This document shows positions 10,829-22,399 of a stretch of 64,000 nucleotides of DNA, piece after piece. Position numbers and translations under genes: made by a program. The stretch lies in contig NC_134116.1 in the NCBI RefSeq assembly GCF_040939455.1, forward strand, positions 46,949,400 to 47,013,399. The letters are read 5' to 3'. Position 1 is the stretch's first letter. Each line of letters begins with the position of its first letter. The notes beneath the pieces were generated by a model that worked only from the letters and a program-made list of their open reading frames with translations, was not told where the DNA came from and ran no database searches. Source of the DNA: Microcebus murinus (Eukaryota; Chordata; Mammalia; Primates; Cheirogaleidae).

Positions 10829-11499
10829 ATATTCTCAGTTATTTATATAAAATACACATATATATTATAATATTCTCAGTTATATATAAATGTACACATA
10901 AGTATATTAAATATAAATATATATATATATATTTTTTACATAACTGAGAGTGGCCAGAGAGTAGCTGCATGAGTATTCCTGAGTTAGTGTTGCAGATAAA
11001 GAGTTGGTATTATTTTAAAAAAATAGTAATCATTGCTATTATCTAGTTTCAAAGATTTTGTCTTGGTACTGACTTGATACTGACTTGGCTATAGTAATAA
11101 TAATAACGCCATACAACACAATCTGAATACATTGAGTTTATCAACGTTACCTAAGTGAGCTCTCTATTTTGTAATTATTTTAATTGAAAGGAATAAATAT
11201 TAATATATTTGTAAATTATTACATATCTGTTATACTTAGCATTTTAAAATTATGAAAAGATCTTATAACTGATAACTTTGAATTAGTAATATTAGTAATT
11301 TAAAACATTGCTTATAATGTAGTAGTGAGGTTGTATCAGAATTATAGGAAGCAAAGAAATCATATTTGCATACTCAGATATAGCAACTGAATGTGTCAAA
11401 AATAACCATTTAATTACTGTTAATTATTTTATTTCAAAATAAATCAATAATAAAAATGTAATCAACTAAAATGCAAGACTATTTTAATAAATTTAAGAA
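10829..11499. other. AT-rich DNA
   Basis: Very AT-rich, with a short (TA)n-like stretch around 10917-10932 and two near-identical 'ttataatattctcagtta' segments at about 10825-10890 that look like a local duplication. No gene or repeat family recognised. Confidence 0.45.
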
Positions 11500-11834
11500 A
11501 TCTCGTATCTGCCGAAGGACTTTGCAAATGAATAAAGCCAAAGGCCTGTTTGCAACAAGGGTGTCAATTCTGCCAATTACCATGTGTCAAAGTTAATTCC
11601 TTTAACATTCTCTGAGACACGTTACTGTAATGCCATTGATGTGTATTTAAATCTGTACGCTCTGGAAATGACACAGTTGTAATGAAATGACCTCCTTAGT
11701 ATGTACATATTTGAGGAAATTTTTTTAAATGTGAGGCTTTTTTTAAATGTGTAATGGAGATTAAAAAAATCTTCATGCTGATGAGGCCATGTACATTTTT
11801 AAAAACAACCACACCATTTGCTGTGTCAAAATAA
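11500..11834. other. Unique DNA, possible conserved non-coding element
   Basis: Complex, non-repetitive sequence ('gactttgcaaatgaataaag', 'caaagttaattcctttaaca') that lacks the signs of decayed transposons. It includes an ATGCAAAT-like octamer relative and AT-rich homeodomain-like cores. I cannot show conservation from one sequence, so this is only a candidate regulatory element. Confidence 0.25.
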
Positions 11835-12430
11835 CATACAGTAGCTCCTCGAATAACATAGCTTCATTCAATGTCTTTTCCTTTTAACATTGATGAGAAA
11901 AACGAATCAATTGTCAGCTAAGACCACTGTGGATGTGGAGTGTGCATGTTCTTCCCATGTCTGTATGGATCTGGGTGTTCCTCTCCGGTTTCCTCCCACA
12001 ATACAAAGATGTGTACATTAGGTGAACTGATGTGTCTGAAGTGTCCCGATGTTAATTTGGGTGTGTTTGTAAGTGTGCCCTGCAATACAGTACTATCTTG
12101 TTCAGGGTGGGTTCCCACCTTGCACCCTGAGCTGCCAGCACAGGTTCTGGCCCCCCATGACCTTGCGCTGAACTAAGTGGGTTGAAAAAATTGAATTTAT
12201 CAGTCAATACGAATGATTGTAAAATAAAAATTGATAAAGGATACAATAATCATCCAAATACATGACCATAAATGATGTGGTACAAAAGCACTTAGCGAGC
12301 CTGCCATATTTGTTACTATTTGTTTTTGAACTGCTCCTGATTGTAAGGAAAAGGATGTGCTCCTTACAATTTTGACTTTGCAAACATTTATTCCTTCACT
12401 GAACCCACCACCATGACTGCTGTCACTCAC
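11835..12430. repeat. GC-richer repeat, probable old DNA transposon
   Basis: The left edge 'acagtagctcctcgaataac' looks like the terminal part of a DNA transposon, and the body contains 'ctccggtttcctcccacaata' and 'ccttgcaccctgagctgcc'. I recall a mammalian interspersed repeat with these phrases ('acctcgaataaca', 'ctccggtttcctcccaca') but cannot name it safely. Both strands hold 60-80-codon open frames that are by-products of its base composition. No functional protein is evident. Confidence 0.5.
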
Positions 12431-13664
12431 TGATTCACTGGAAATTGGATAATGATCTTAATTTTTAAAATTAATCTTCTTTAAATGTATGTATAACTCA
12501 TATTTATTTCAATGTTTAATATTAGAAGTGCTTTGGACTTTAGAAGTTTGGTGATGTTTTTGCAAACAGAAATATGGTGCAAGAACTTAACTCTTGTTTG
12601 TATTAAATTAGCCTATGGTAAAATTGGTATTGTTATACCTAATTTTGCTTAAAGTTGCAGTTTCTAAGCACCTATATTAATGCCATTTTACTATATCTGC
12701 ATATTATAATAAATCACTGTGTGATCTATACAATGAGCTATTATATTAATCAGTATAACATTCCATTTATTTGCTATCAAATAAAATAACAACCACCAAA
12801 CAAACAAGCAACAATAAAAAATAACTTTTCTGAAAATAATATTCCCTCTTTAAGCTGCTTAATATAAAGTGGAAGATGAGATTATACAATATTTCTAAGT
12901 TTTATTGAAGTTTTAATTCCCCATGAGGATTTTAAAATTATAGTAAGATTAGAACTGAAGCACTTTCTCTTTTAAAGAATAGAAACAAGTATAATTTACA
13001 TTAAGAAAAAGTATTTTATAAAATTCCTTTTGTAGAAATAGGAGTGTAAGAGCAAAAACCTTAAATATTGAATGCAACATTTTTTTAAAAATTTTTCTAG
13101 GAGATGAGCTTGTGCAATATTACTCCCTTGATCGATTTTTGCTATTCTTCAATTCTATTGCATGTATTCAATGGGTTGTTTTAAAGATCTACTGTATTGT
13201 CACCACTGTAAAGTTTATAATTATTTATAAATACACTTCAAGAAAATTGCTAAGAAAACCCATAAAATATGAACTACTTGAAGTTTTAAACAATTTTCCA
13301 AGCCAATCATTTCATATTTTCCAAATCAGTGAATGCATCAGGATTAAAAATCATTATTTTTTCTTGAACAATTAGGAGACATGTGCTAAAATAAATAAAT
13401 AAAAAGCACAATTTCAGAAGTATAAGACTGAATACATTTTATTTTAATTTAGGATTTTTATGCATTGTTGATTTTAGAGTATGTGTATTTCTAAAGTGAA
13501 GTGAATTTTTCAGGAGCAAAGAGTTTTACTAAATGTCAAAGAATTATTGCCATGTTTGAATTTTCCAAATCAACTTTTCCTAAACCTGGATTTTGTTCTA
13601 TCATAGAGTCAACCTCAAGAGTGGTCATTTATAATCCAATCCATCAATAAGTATTAATAATAGT
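12431..13664. other. AT-rich DNA, no recognised gene
   Basis: AT-rich throughout with short A-rich tracts. An 87-codon open frame at 13112-13375 has no recognisable domain. I see nothing further to annotate. Confidence 0.5.
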
Positions 13665-13885
13665 TAAGTGTCAAGACCATGAACTCTTCAATCAGCTTCA
13701 TAGGGTTTTATCCCTGTTCTGCTACTTGTTAGCTGTGCAAATATCAGCTAGTTAGGTAACATTTCCTATATCCCAGTTTTCTCATCTATAAAATAGGGAT
13801 TAAATATTAATATCTACTTAATTGATTATTGTAAGAATTGAATGAGTGTTCTTGTGTAAAGTCCATAATAAGGGACTTTGTGTTT
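13665..13885 (+). mobile_element. MIR SINE
   Basis: Near full-length MIR in plus orientation. It shows the diverged core 'ctgctacttgttagctgtgcaaatatc', then 'cccagttttctcatctataaaatagggatt' (shown here in part) and 'attgtaagaattgaatgagtg', the classic MIR order. This is an ancient tRNA-derived SINE that predates placental radiation. Confidence 0.88.
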
Positions 13886-14219
13886 GATATTATTTATAAA
13901 AATATTTAAAATGATCAAATATAAGGTAGAAAACATAAGTTGAATTAAAATTCAGTTTCAAAAATACTAAAATTCTATTGATTGCTACTTTTTATTAAAC
14001 ATCTGTGCATATTTTATTTTTTCACCTTTTCTTTAGTATTAAATAATGTTACCATAGCCTTCCTAGCAATCGTGAATATTTTTTTTAAAAAAACATGTAT
14101 TTCAAAATATTTTATATTGAATAGATTTAATCATGAATGATCTTTAATGCAGATGCTACTAGAAGACACTACAAAACTATAATCATTTGAATTTGAGTTC
14201 TCAAATTCTTTTTGAAATA
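13886..14219. other. AT-rich DNA
   Basis: Short AT-rich stretch between the MIR and an L1 fragment, with no recognised content. Confidence 0.45.
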
Positions 14220-14370
14220 AAAATTTAAAATTATGTTATTGAGGTATAACTGACATGAAAATTTTATATATTTATGGTGTACAACATGCTGTTTTGATAT
14301 ACATATACATTGTGAAATAACTACCACAATCAAACTAAGTAACATATCCATCACTTCACATAGTTATTAT
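14220..14370 (-). mobile_element. Old L1M 3' UTR fragment, antisense
   Basis: The plus strand shows 'ttattgaggtataactgaca', 'tatttatggtgtacaacatg' and 'ccacaatcaaactaagtaac', all hallmarks of the 3' end of old L1M elements in reverse orientation. It is only about 150 bp long. Confidence 0.8.
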
Positions 14371-16189
14371 TTGCTTATCTAGAGAGAATATGTAAGGGAA
14401 AACATTTTATTAAATTGAAGAATATTTTATGAAGTGGTTTGGAAAATAAATGCAATTATTACTATGCCAAGTGAAAATAAAATTACATTTTTATTTTTAC
14501 TCTTGTAATCTTAGTCAATGGTTTTCTACAATAATAGATTGTTTTAATCTTTGAAGTTATTCATCCTATATATAAAATATAAAATGATTATGTATGCATT
14601 AGTCAGTATTTAAACAAAAGGCATGTATACAATAAAGTATACATGGAAGTCTGTACTAATTTATATCATTATCTAAATTGCTATCTCACTTAATATTTTT
14701 GTCAGATTTTAACCTTATTCTATCCCTAAACAAATACCAAATACTGTAGTGAGATTAGACAGATGTATTAGTGTCTACTTTCACCAATGCATCTTTCAGA
14801 TAATATTTTTAAATCCAAATGAATTGATACTTATAAATATCTTTTAAAATGTTGTACATTGATCTCACAATTTAAACAGATCATATTATTTCAAATCTTG
14901 AAGAAAATTATGGTCCAGGGTTAATGTACTTGAATTTTCTTTATGTTATCCATAATTGTCTAACTTCTGAATGTTAAAACCTTCCCCATTAAAGAGAAAC
15001 TGTAAAAATATATTAGTGGAACAATAAGGACTTGAATATACATGTAGATATTCAAATTAAAAAAAATACATGATGTATATGCTGTTTGAGTTGGAAAGTA
15101 TTTGCAGTAATTGATTGAAAAAGCAATATCAAATTAGTTATTGATACAATGGCTATATTATCTTACTTTCTCTATATAAAAAGAAATCTTTAGCTACCTA
15201 TGTATGTATCCATCTACCTTTTTCTTCTATCTATATGCTCATGCCAACACTCATAGGAATATTATTACAAACCAGAAAAGTTCATGTAATTGAAAATTAT
15301 TCCTTGCAGCATCTTAAAATAATTATTATTTGCCCATTTTGTCCATAAAGAAATTGTTTATTATGCCTAGATTTCACAATTTTTAAGGGCAGATTTTTAA
15401 TTCAAACTCAGTTCTTTTAACTTCAAAGCCCTAATATCTTCAGTTTACTATTTGGATATCTTAAAATTAAACAGTCTATTGATAGTCAGCAATATATTGA
15501 TTCTCATCAAAAATATTTATCAGTCTTTCTCAGATTTTCTGTGTTATCCAGTTCTGTCAGTCTTTCAAATGCTTCAAAATTGAATGTGAATAGTTGATAT
15601 CTCTAAAGATTACAAAAGAATGTTCATGAAAGCAAGAAATACTGTTGAGTAGTGCTGAGTCCAAAAAGGACAAAACTAGTTCATGACATTGTGTTAAATA
15701 AGACCTTTTTTCTAACTTTAACTCTCTTCCTTTGTCAAGTGGTATTAATACTGGCCCACGAGGGTACAACATAAGCACTTTGGAACATATGCTTTCTCTT
15801 CCCAATAGCATACATTATTATCTACTGAAAATAGATATCTACTTTTCATATAATTTTAACCACTTTGTAGTTACAGTGTGTAAATTTACCATTGTAGACT
15901 TAACAACAGCATAGGTCAGAGTTCCCAGGAAATAGATTTGCATGATGGAGTTATATTTTTTCTGGAAATCCCTTTTCTCATGTCCATCTCTACTTTCTGT
16001 CAATTTTACCAAAAAATTTTGCCAATGTATAACACAGGTCATCATTTTTCTCCTCTCATATATCAGTTTTCTTGCTTTTTTCCCGGGCTTCTATACTTTC
16101 TTTAACATTTTTCCACTTTTGTACAATAATTTTCTCTGCAGCTGCTGCCCTTTCCTCTTCCCCACCAAATTTGAATATTGAATGTTTTG
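14371..16189. other. AT-rich DNA, no recognised gene
   Basis: AT-rich and apparently unique. Open frames of 60-84 codons on both strands around 15557-16181 overlap one another and share no recognised domain, which is expected by chance at this length. Confidence 0.45.
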
Positions 16190-16500
16190 TTGTCATAGCA
16201 TCCCATCACTGGATAGCAATATCTATATTATAAATATGCTGTGTGACAAACACAAGGAACAAACAATAATACCTCCGTGAAATCATTAGCACACTTATTT
16301 AGTTCACAGATCTGCTGATTAGCTATTTCGACAGAGCACCATTGAGTAGATTTTTCTCATCTCATCTGGGTTTACTGATATGACTAATGAGGCTGACTAT
16401 AGCCTGGTTAGGTAGGCTTCAGCTGGAAGCACTTCTGCTATTTGGTTTTTCTCCACATGAGCCTCATCATCTTCTGCCCACATTTCCTTCTCATCATCTT
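16190..16500. repeat. Possible old DNA-transposon remnant
   Basis: Phrases such as 'ttcacagatctgctgattag' and 'tttctcatctcatctgggtttact' resemble the interior of old hAT-type elements, but I cannot align it to a named family. The right end is a degenerate run of 'tcatcttctgcccacattt'-like repeats (16466-16525). Confidence 0.3.
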
Positions 16501-16504
16501 TCTC

Positions 16505-16912
16505 ATTTCCACATCATCTTCTGCCCTTGATTTCCTTATCTTGTCTGAGTGCTCTGGCTAGGACTTCTAAAACTATGTTGAACACAAGTGGTGATAAAGG
16601 GTAATCTTGTCTGGTTCTAGTTCTAAGTGGAAATGCTTTCAATTTTTCTCTATTCAGTATGATGTTGGCTATGGATTTTTCATATATGGCTTTTGTCATT
16701 TTTAGATAAGTACTGTCTATGCCTATTTTGTTAAGTGTTCTTATCATAAAAGGGTGCTGAATTTTGTCAACTGCTTTGTCTGCATCTATTGAGAGGATCA
16801 TATGGTGTTTGTTTTTACTTCTATTTATGTGCTGAATTACATTTATAGGTTTGCATATGTTGAACCATTCCTGCATCTGTGGGATGAAGCCCACTTGGTC
16901 ATACTTCCAAAA
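16505..16912 (-). mobile_element. L1 ORF2 reverse-transcriptase segment (sense on minus)
   Basis: The minus strand encodes a stretch of L1 ORF2 reverse transcriptase: '[19 protein letters not shown]', '[20 protein letters not shown]' and '[21 protein letters not shown]'. An open frame of 140 codons survives, so the copy is fairly young. The catalytic aspartates downstream (YADD-type motif) lie beyond the truncated end. It abuts a plus-strand segment from further upstream in ORF2, the arrangement of a 5'-inverted (twin-primed) L1. Confidence 0.88.
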
Positions 16913-16914
16913 GA

Positions 16915-17380
16915 CAGAAAGATCACACATAAACAATCTAATGAGTCATCTCAAAGACCTGGAAAAGGATGAGGAAACAAATACAAACTCAGCAGAAGAA
17001 AATAAATAACAAAGATCACAGCAGAACTAGATGAAATTAATAACAAAAGACTAAATGGAAGATTAATAAAACAAAAAGTTGGTTCTTTGAAAATATAAAC
17101 AAAATTGGCATACCTCTTGCTAGATTGATAAGAAGCAGAAAAGAAAGGACTCTACTAAGCTCCATCAGGAATGAAAAAGAAGAAATCACAATTGTACCAC
17201 AGAAATACAAAATATATCTATGAATACTATAAAAACCTCTATGCACATAAACTTGAAAATGTGGAAGAAATGGACAAAGTATTAGAAACACACGGCCTCC
17301 CTAGGCTCAATCAGGAAGAAATAGAATTCTTGAACAAACCAATATCAAGTACCAAAACTAAAGCAGCAATAAAAAAACCT
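16915..17380 (+). mobile_element. L1 ORF2 upstream segment, inverted relative to 16505-16912
   Basis: Plus-strand L1 ORF2 between endonuclease and reverse transcriptase: 'acaaagatcacagcagaact', 'aaagttggttctttgaaaat', 'cctctatgcacataaacttg' and 'atagaattcttgaacaaacc'. In L1 coordinates it lies upstream of the neighbouring minus-strand segment, as expected for the inverted 5' arm of one twin-primed insertion on the minus strand. The reading frame is broken and the copy is dead. Confidence 0.85.
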
Positions 17381-17519
17381 TAGTAGACTACAGTCTAGTG
17401 TAAACATAAGTTTTGTATTCACTAGGAAACCAAAAATTTTGTGTGAGTTGCTTTACTGTGATACTTGCTTTACTGCTATGGTCTAGAACCAAATCTGTAG
17501 TATCTCTGAGGTATGTCTA
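17381..17519 (+). mobile_element. Tigger1 3' terminal fragment
   Basis: The last 140 bp of Tigger1, from 'tagactacagtctagtgtaaac' (in part) through 'actaggaaaccaaaa' to the terminal inverted repeat 'tctgaggtatgtcta', followed by TA. It directly abuts the L1 segment. Only this end is recognisable, so the L1 or a deletion has removed the rest. Confidence 0.82.
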
Positions 17520-17589
17520 TATTAAATTTAAATTTATGTAATTCATTTACCTTTACACTGACAACTATTAATCTTCTGGAGAAGAAAAA

Positions 17590-17622
17590 TGTGTGTGTCT
17601 GTGTGTCTGTGCATGTGTGTGC
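17590..17622. repeat. Short imperfect (TG)n microsatellite
   Basis: An interrupted run of TG dinucleotides (gtgtgtgtctgtgtgtctg and so on), about 33 bp long. Confidence 0.85.
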
Positions 17623-18600
17623 TTGAGTCCATAGCAAGTAAACTGAGTTTCTCTAAGAACACAAGATACTTTCACAAGTCATGAGCTTTATACTTATTTT
17701 TAAAATTTTGGGGAATATTCTAGCAAAACTTTTTTTTTCTTTGAAACCTCTGACTCATTATTTCAGACCAAAGTCAAGCAGCGTCCCCTCCCTTAAACTT
17801 TTGTTGATGTATCAAGAAAAATAAATTGATCATCTGTGATCCCTTATCAACCATAACTTTTTACTTACTATGCTATTTTTTTAACTTTGCTTTCAAACTA
17901 TCGTCTCTAGATGTTCCTTCTATTCCAAAGCCCCATATCAATGTTGTAAAGTATAATTTCCTTTACCTTCGGGTCACTATGATATTTGAGTTTTTATTGC
18001 CAGAACTTAGAATAATTTCTAACAAATGTAAGATACTTAACAAACACTAGGTGAATGAGTTGGTAAGAAAAATTGAGGAATTGCTACTGTATAGAAAAAG
18101 TTTAGTGACTATAGGGAAATTTTTAAGTGAAATAAACTATCAGCATAAAAATATCTCAAATCTATGTTCATACCTTTCTCATTATTTTTTATTTCATTTT
18201 TAATTCAGGCTAGCTGTTACCCCAAAAAGGGGAGGGATGTTAATAAATTAACCTTTATTTTGCATGCCATCTTATTTATCGTTCTGTCAGATATTAGTGA
18301 ATTACATTAATTATAACTATCTAGAAAGAAAATAATCCTGCTTTATAACTGTTCTGTTGATAATAAATTCAGTATCCTGAAGAATAATATTCACATATGG
18401 TTAGAAAATACAGAACCAAAGTGTTAATATTATATCATATCACAAATTTTTTTTCAACTCACTTTATTGCAGCATTACCAGAAGAAATAGCAGATTCTGA
18501 ACAACTCTTTTCTGTTTGGAACTTCTCAACTAATTAATTTGAGAACATGTAAAAAATACACATTCAAACAGTATCAATGACTTTCAATTTTTTTTTTTTA
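17623..18600. other. AT-rich DNA, no recognised gene
   Basis: AT-rich and apparently unique, with a run of T near 18590. A 74-codon open frame at 17826-18050 has no recognisable motif. Confidence 0.45.
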
Positions 18601-19060
18601 ATAGAACACATACTATGCTTGTTCCTCCTGCACATTTAGGCAGTCACGGGCATTTGCAGAAACAGATGTTTATGGGAGTACATCAGCATACAGCATCAGT
18701 GTTATGCTTATCTCATATTCAGAGCCTTACTTTCTAAACTGGTACTTACTTAAATCAACATCACAGAATGTTTCAGTGATTTATATAGTCCTTCATTTCA
18801 GTAAACTAGAAACTGGTCCTCAGAAGCAGTCAGCCTTATAACAGACCTGGAGGTGCAGAAAAACTACCAATGGATTTTGCCAAAGAACCAGATGCTGTCT
18901 TTGGGAGAAAATTTCACAGCTTGGCATCAGAAGTTTACAATGTCATCCAAATGATTCCTCCACACATTGGGAGACAATATTTTCAAATAACTTAGGCACA
19001 CAAAAAACCAACTGGAATAGCACTAAAGCTAAAGCATAATTAGTCTTTGGGGATTAGATG
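18601..19060 (+). other. Complex patch, possible decayed coding sequence
   Basis: Composition is more balanced than the flanks. Between about 18836 and 18990 one plus-strand frame reads 'LPMDFAKEPDAVFGRKFHSL' and continues with 'NVIQMIPPHIGRQYF' before a stop. Another frame is also open for part of it, so the coding signal is weak. I do not recognise the protein. It may be an old processed pseudogene fragment or simply conserved non-coding DNA. Confidence 0.2.
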
Positions 19061-20149
19061 TATGTTATGTACCTTAATCACTGTTTTATTTTTTAAATGT
19101 ATATTTGAAAAATAACAACTTTTAGTATGTGCTTTAAATGACATTATGGTCAGAATATATGTTTAGAAGAGCCAAGTGTGTGCTCATAACAATCTTCAAA
19201 GACATAACAATATTCAAAGTATATAAAGTTATTTTATAAGCCTGATACACTCCTGGGATTTAATAACAACAAAATCAGAGCAGTAGCTTTTCTGGGGAAT
19301 TGCTCTGGACAAGCCTTTCTCTGTGTGCGTATGTGTACGTTGTTTTTATTTTATACTTATTATTCCTAAACCTAAAAAAATTAGCAAAATTCAGTTTACT
19401 ATATAAAAATATAAACTAAATAACATAGAAGGAATGCATAGAACAGAAGAAAATATAGGCCTGAACAGAAACATTAAGTAACATGGTTATTTATATTGCA
19501 TACAAAATCAGATAGCATTTAAATATATGAATATATTATTTTATTATATTAAACAATTTCTCCTGAATTAGACCAATAATATCAACCCTCAATTTTTCAT
19601 TTTGTTCAGTGTTGAGGAATTTTGATGAATATATTTATATAACTCCCAGAACCTTACACATTATTTTGAAAGTACTCAATTATTAATAAATATTTGTTAA
19701 TATTTCATTAAATATTACCTAACTTGAGCACTGTCTAGTAAAATGGACAATTTTTTATATGTATGCATCTGTGTGAGTGTATTTAAAAATGACTTTACTA
19801 TGTGAAAATAATTTGTATTTTTTAGAGTATATTAAAACTTCCCTATAGTATGATCCTATCAAATTGATTGAGTCAATGTTTGGAGTTTGTTGCAAATTTT
19901 GGAATATATCTCTCCTGTATCTCCAAAAGTAATATGTATAATTTCTAATAATCATGAAAATAAATTCTTTTGGAATTCAACTGTCTGACATTTAGTTACT
20001 CAATTAATGAATTATATAAGTTTATTAATTTCCTAGCAATGAAATAAATGTGGTTTATAGTAATTTATTTTTGAAGTAATATGAAAATTATCTGAAGATA
20101 CAGAATTGATTTGAGATCATTTTAGGGAAGAATACTTTGTATCCATTCT
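19061..20149. other. AT-rich DNA, no recognised gene
   Basis: AT-rich with no repeat family or gene recognised. A 66-codon minus-strand open frame near 19755-19955 appears to be chance. Confidence 0.45.
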
Positions 20150-20540
20150 TTGCTCCTATGTGGAAATGTGGTTGATTTTTTTTTTTTTAGTGTTTTTCAT
20201 AAAATGGAGACAAATTCTTGTGGACATAGGTCATTCATGGAAACAAAGATAACAATTCCTAGGAATAGGACTTTTCAACTAGTTTATCAATGTCTGATTT
20301 CCTGGGCAGGTCACCAGAGGATGCTAGACAGATATTAGCATGGTTAGCAGTGAAGTCAATATACCTAACAACCCCATCCAAGCAGCAAATGAAGAAAGCA
20401 GCCAAGAGATTTGCACAGACACAGATGTTAATGCTAAAAAATTTATTTCAGACCTTGGCATCTATGTTCTCTATCTGTCAAACATGTCCTTTGTGTGGCT
20501 CAGCTGCCGGCTCTATAGAGGAACTTAAAGAGTAGGCGAA
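20150..20540 (+). other. Unrecognised coding-like patch
   Basis: GC-richer than the DNA around it, with three overlapping open frames on the plus strand. One frame (from 20340) includes 'EVNIPNNPIQAANEESSQEI' and 'KKFISDLGIYVLYLSNMSF'; another (from 20290) includes 'SPEDARQILAWLAVKSIY'. No frame is open across the whole patch. I see no splice-site pair that would make a convincing exon and recognise no domain. It may be a frameshifted retrocopy fragment or conserved non-coding DNA. Confidence 0.25.
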
Positions 20541-21444
20541 TGTGGGAAAAGAACACTAGTTACTTCAATTGTTTTCTACAAAATGCTACCAGAGTTTAGT
20601 AATTCTTTTAATCCTGTTAAATAATAGAGGTCAGAGGTATTTCATAATTTGTACTACGTATGAACTAAGGACTTCTGTGTTAAAGGAAATATTCTTATTT
20701 TTAGATAAAATGTGAATAAATCAGTTTAAAGGTATACCTTGCTGACTTTATTATTATGTAGTTTATTAAATGTAGTTAGAAATATTGTTCTCCTTATAAC
20801 CAGTTTCCTAAGAAGTTGAGAGGAAAAAGGCTGTTACATTCACATTTAAAAAACTGAAATATAATTTTCAGGGACTTAACATATTCATTTTTTTACTAAA
20901 ATGCACTTTTAAAGTATAAATGATAAGTATATTTGCATTGTAAAACATTATTAACATAGTAATATAAATATCTTATAATATATATTTTAGACTAATAGTG
21001 ATTTCTTACTTGGTATTTAATTATTTTTCAAGCTTCACTATTTCTTTCAATATTTCTTGGATTCAGCACTCCTCATCCATTGCCAGGGCCACCATTGCAG
21101 CCCTCTCTTCAGCCAAATACACAGTGGATCAACAAATCTTAATTAGCAATCTTTTCTTAAGTTAAAATTTCATAGGAGCAACTCATCCCTAATCACTTCA
21201 ATTTATAATTATTTAGAGATAAAGTAGATATAAGTTGCTAAGGGAAACCAAAAGAAACTGAGGTATCCCTTCCCCTTTCAACCCTGATCACCTGCAAAGA
21301 AATAAGTTATGGTTGATGTATGAGGTGACATTTTCAGCAGTTACTAGGTATAATCATTAGCTGTCAGGTAATTAGTGTTCTGTTCACTGTACCTCTTCAT
21401 TTTGTCTACACTGTTCTCATGCATTACTGTAATAGTGTGTAATA
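20541..21444. other. AT-rich DNA, no recognised gene
   Basis: AT-rich with no recognised repeat. A small GC-richer island at 21080-21125 has no identifiable content. Confidence 0.45.
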
Positions 21445-21578
21445 CTCTTTTCCCAGTAAGGAAATAGTGACTTTCAGGAGTTCGGTGATCTGGCAAAGGC
21501 TGCTCAGTTTCCAAGTGGCAGAACTTGGACTCAAATCTATGGTATGTGATTCTATATTCCATGCTTTCTCATGACTCA
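21445..21578 (-). mobile_element. MIR SINE fragment, antisense
   Basis: The plus strand shows the reverse-complement MIR core in order: 'gatctggcaaaggctgctca', 'ccaagtggcagaacttggac' and 'ttctatattccatgctttctc'. It is a partial, heavily diverged copy. Confidence 0.75.
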
Positions 21579-22399
21579 GTGATGAGCAGCTAAATGTACA
21601 AACATTTCTTTGGGGTGCAAAGGACCATGATTTCTAGCACTTCAAAATTAGCATGGTGTATATGCCCTCATGGTTAATTTTACGGTACCAAATAATCATT
21701 AGTGAATATGATATTGAAAGAGATGTGTGCAATTGGCTCTTGAGAGCCAGTGTAGGTAGGATCTAGAACCACAGTGCAAGTTATGGTAACCTAGCCCTTT
21801 TTAAAGTTCAGCAATTAGATAGAATACACATCTCCTATGAACTCCATAAAACAAAAATGTTATGACTTTATATAAATAAATAGTTGTAGTAGTCCATCAG
21901 GATTGAATTTCTTAATTCCTAAATTTAACAGACAATACAATATCAAGAATACAAGATACAGAAAAATATTAATAGCATTTATTTTATCTTCAAACAACAT
22001 ATGGTTGTAAAAAAATAACAATTATTGATGTACATAAAGTAAAAGCATTCTCTTCTCCTGACTGACACTCCATCACAGTGCCTAGGAGAAATCACTATTT
22101 ATAGTTTTATATCTTTTCAGAACTTTTGCAAGAATTTTGAAGCATGACCAGGCACACAGATAACCAGACAACACTACACTGAATGTGGTATATCGTTATT
22201 CTTTCTAAAATATATCATGAAATTTTTTTTTCTTTTTAGAAAGTATAAAATTACTTAATGTTTGATAAATATTGCATGTCAGAATTCTGTCTACATGAGA
22301 AAAATGCTCCTTACCCTTTCTTTAAGTCTCTCATAATTCAGTGTGATATTTTTAAAATTTGTAATCAATCATTTTCTTAATGATAAACGTGGCAAAAAC
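21579..22399. other. AT-rich DNA, no recognised gene
   Basis: Apparently unique AT-rich sequence. Nothing supportable seen. Confidence 0.4.

Noticed and set aside
16514..16936. 140-codon protein as a host reverse transcriptase
   Set aside because: It is a fragment of L1 ORF2 in a truncated, inverted L1 copy.
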